A stretch of 5,274 nt of DNA. Source: Candidatus Methanophaga sp. GoMg3.2 (GTDB taxonomy: Archaea; Halobacteriota; Syntropharchaeia; Alkanophagales; Methanospirareceae). Below the pieces are notes generated by a model. The model had not been told where the DNA came from and searched no databases. It saw only the letters and a list, made by a program, of their open reading frames with translations. Made by a program: the position numbers and the translations under genes. Where the stretch lies: assembly GCA_013180565.1 (NCBI GenBank), contig QBUN01000253.1:1-5274 (forward strand). The letters run 5' to 3'. Below are positions 5,068 to 5,274 of this stretch, piece by piece (the first letter of the stretch is position 1; each line of letters begins with the position of its first letter).

Positions 5068-5274
5068 TGATATAGGTATAACCCTCTTCCCATATCCAAA
5101 AATTTTTTGAAAGGAATTTTAGGAGAACCAAATAGCCCATACCCTAGCACAACCAACGATCCACAATTATGATTTGATCTTTTGGATATTTGCGCACGTA
5201 CTCTTCTCAAATTATAAAAGCGTTTAATAAAAGCGTCTGAAACTCGATTCCACCGGATGTGGAGCCGAAAGCTT
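5068..5274. other. AT-rich region with no supported gene; T-run and short direct repeat
   Basis: No open frame here looks like a protein. A T-run after CCAAAAA at about 5096-5108 could end transcription of the membrane-protein gene. ATAAAAGCGT occurs twice, at 5214-5223 and 5227-5236, a 13-base period that might be a TATA-containing or regulator-binding site for a gene to the right. TCCAC-CGGAT-GTGGA forms a small perfect hairpin at about 5249-5263. None of these has a demonstrated role. Confidence 0.35.

Noticed and set aside
4958..5140. A 60-codon minus-strand open frame at the end of the window
   Set aside because: It largely overlaps the 3' end of the DUF1624-type gene on the opposite strand and shows no recognisable motif.

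Overview
The window looks like a piece of an archaeal chromosome, most likely euryarchaeal, and possibly from a methanogen or anaerobic methane/alkane-oxidising (ANME-like) lineage. The clues are a cupin-type glucose-6-phosphate isomerase (the archaeal enzyme class), TATA-like boxes about 30-55 bases upstream of several starts, a gene start with no Shine-Dalgarno sequence, and the mix of group II introns with an IS630-type element. The lineage is an inference; no rRNA or tRNA gene is present to test it.

The left third (1-about 1650, minus strand) is the wreck of a group II intron. Its reverse transcriptase gene starts at 925 with a GTG and reads cleanly for 291 residues to the catalytic YADD motif. 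It then stops matching the family, exactly where a sequence typical of a group II intron 5' end (GTGTGCCACGAAGC...) begins. The best reading is that a second group II intron sits inside the first one's RT gene at the codon after YADD; only its first 51 bases are in the window. Upstream of the RT (938-1650) lies the ribozyme RNA of the outer intron. It carries a tandem duplication of about 159 bases (about 80% identical copies), and no recognisable 5' end is visible.

Next comes an IS630-family insertion sequence (about 1671-2888, plus strand) that abuts the intron remnant. Its transposase is split into two frames at a run of eight A's. A -1 frameshift there restores a 377-residue DDE transposase, so this is either programmed frameshifting or a disabling one-base loss.

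The right half holds ordinary chromosomal genes. A cupin-type phosphoglucose isomerase (minus strand, start 3713) enters gluconeogenesis/glycolysis at fructose-6-phosphate. Divergent from it across a 129-base intergenic region is a conserved-looking 140-residue protein of unknown function. This is followed by a 249-residue multi-pass membrane protein of the DUF1624 / heparan-alpha-glucosaminide N-acetyltransferase-like family. The last about 200 bases are AT-rich and carry no gene I can support.

The mobile elements and the metabolic genes show no functional link. The main interest is the nesting: one group II intron invading the RT gene of a related intron, next to an insertion sequence, with an internal duplication of ribozyme sequence.
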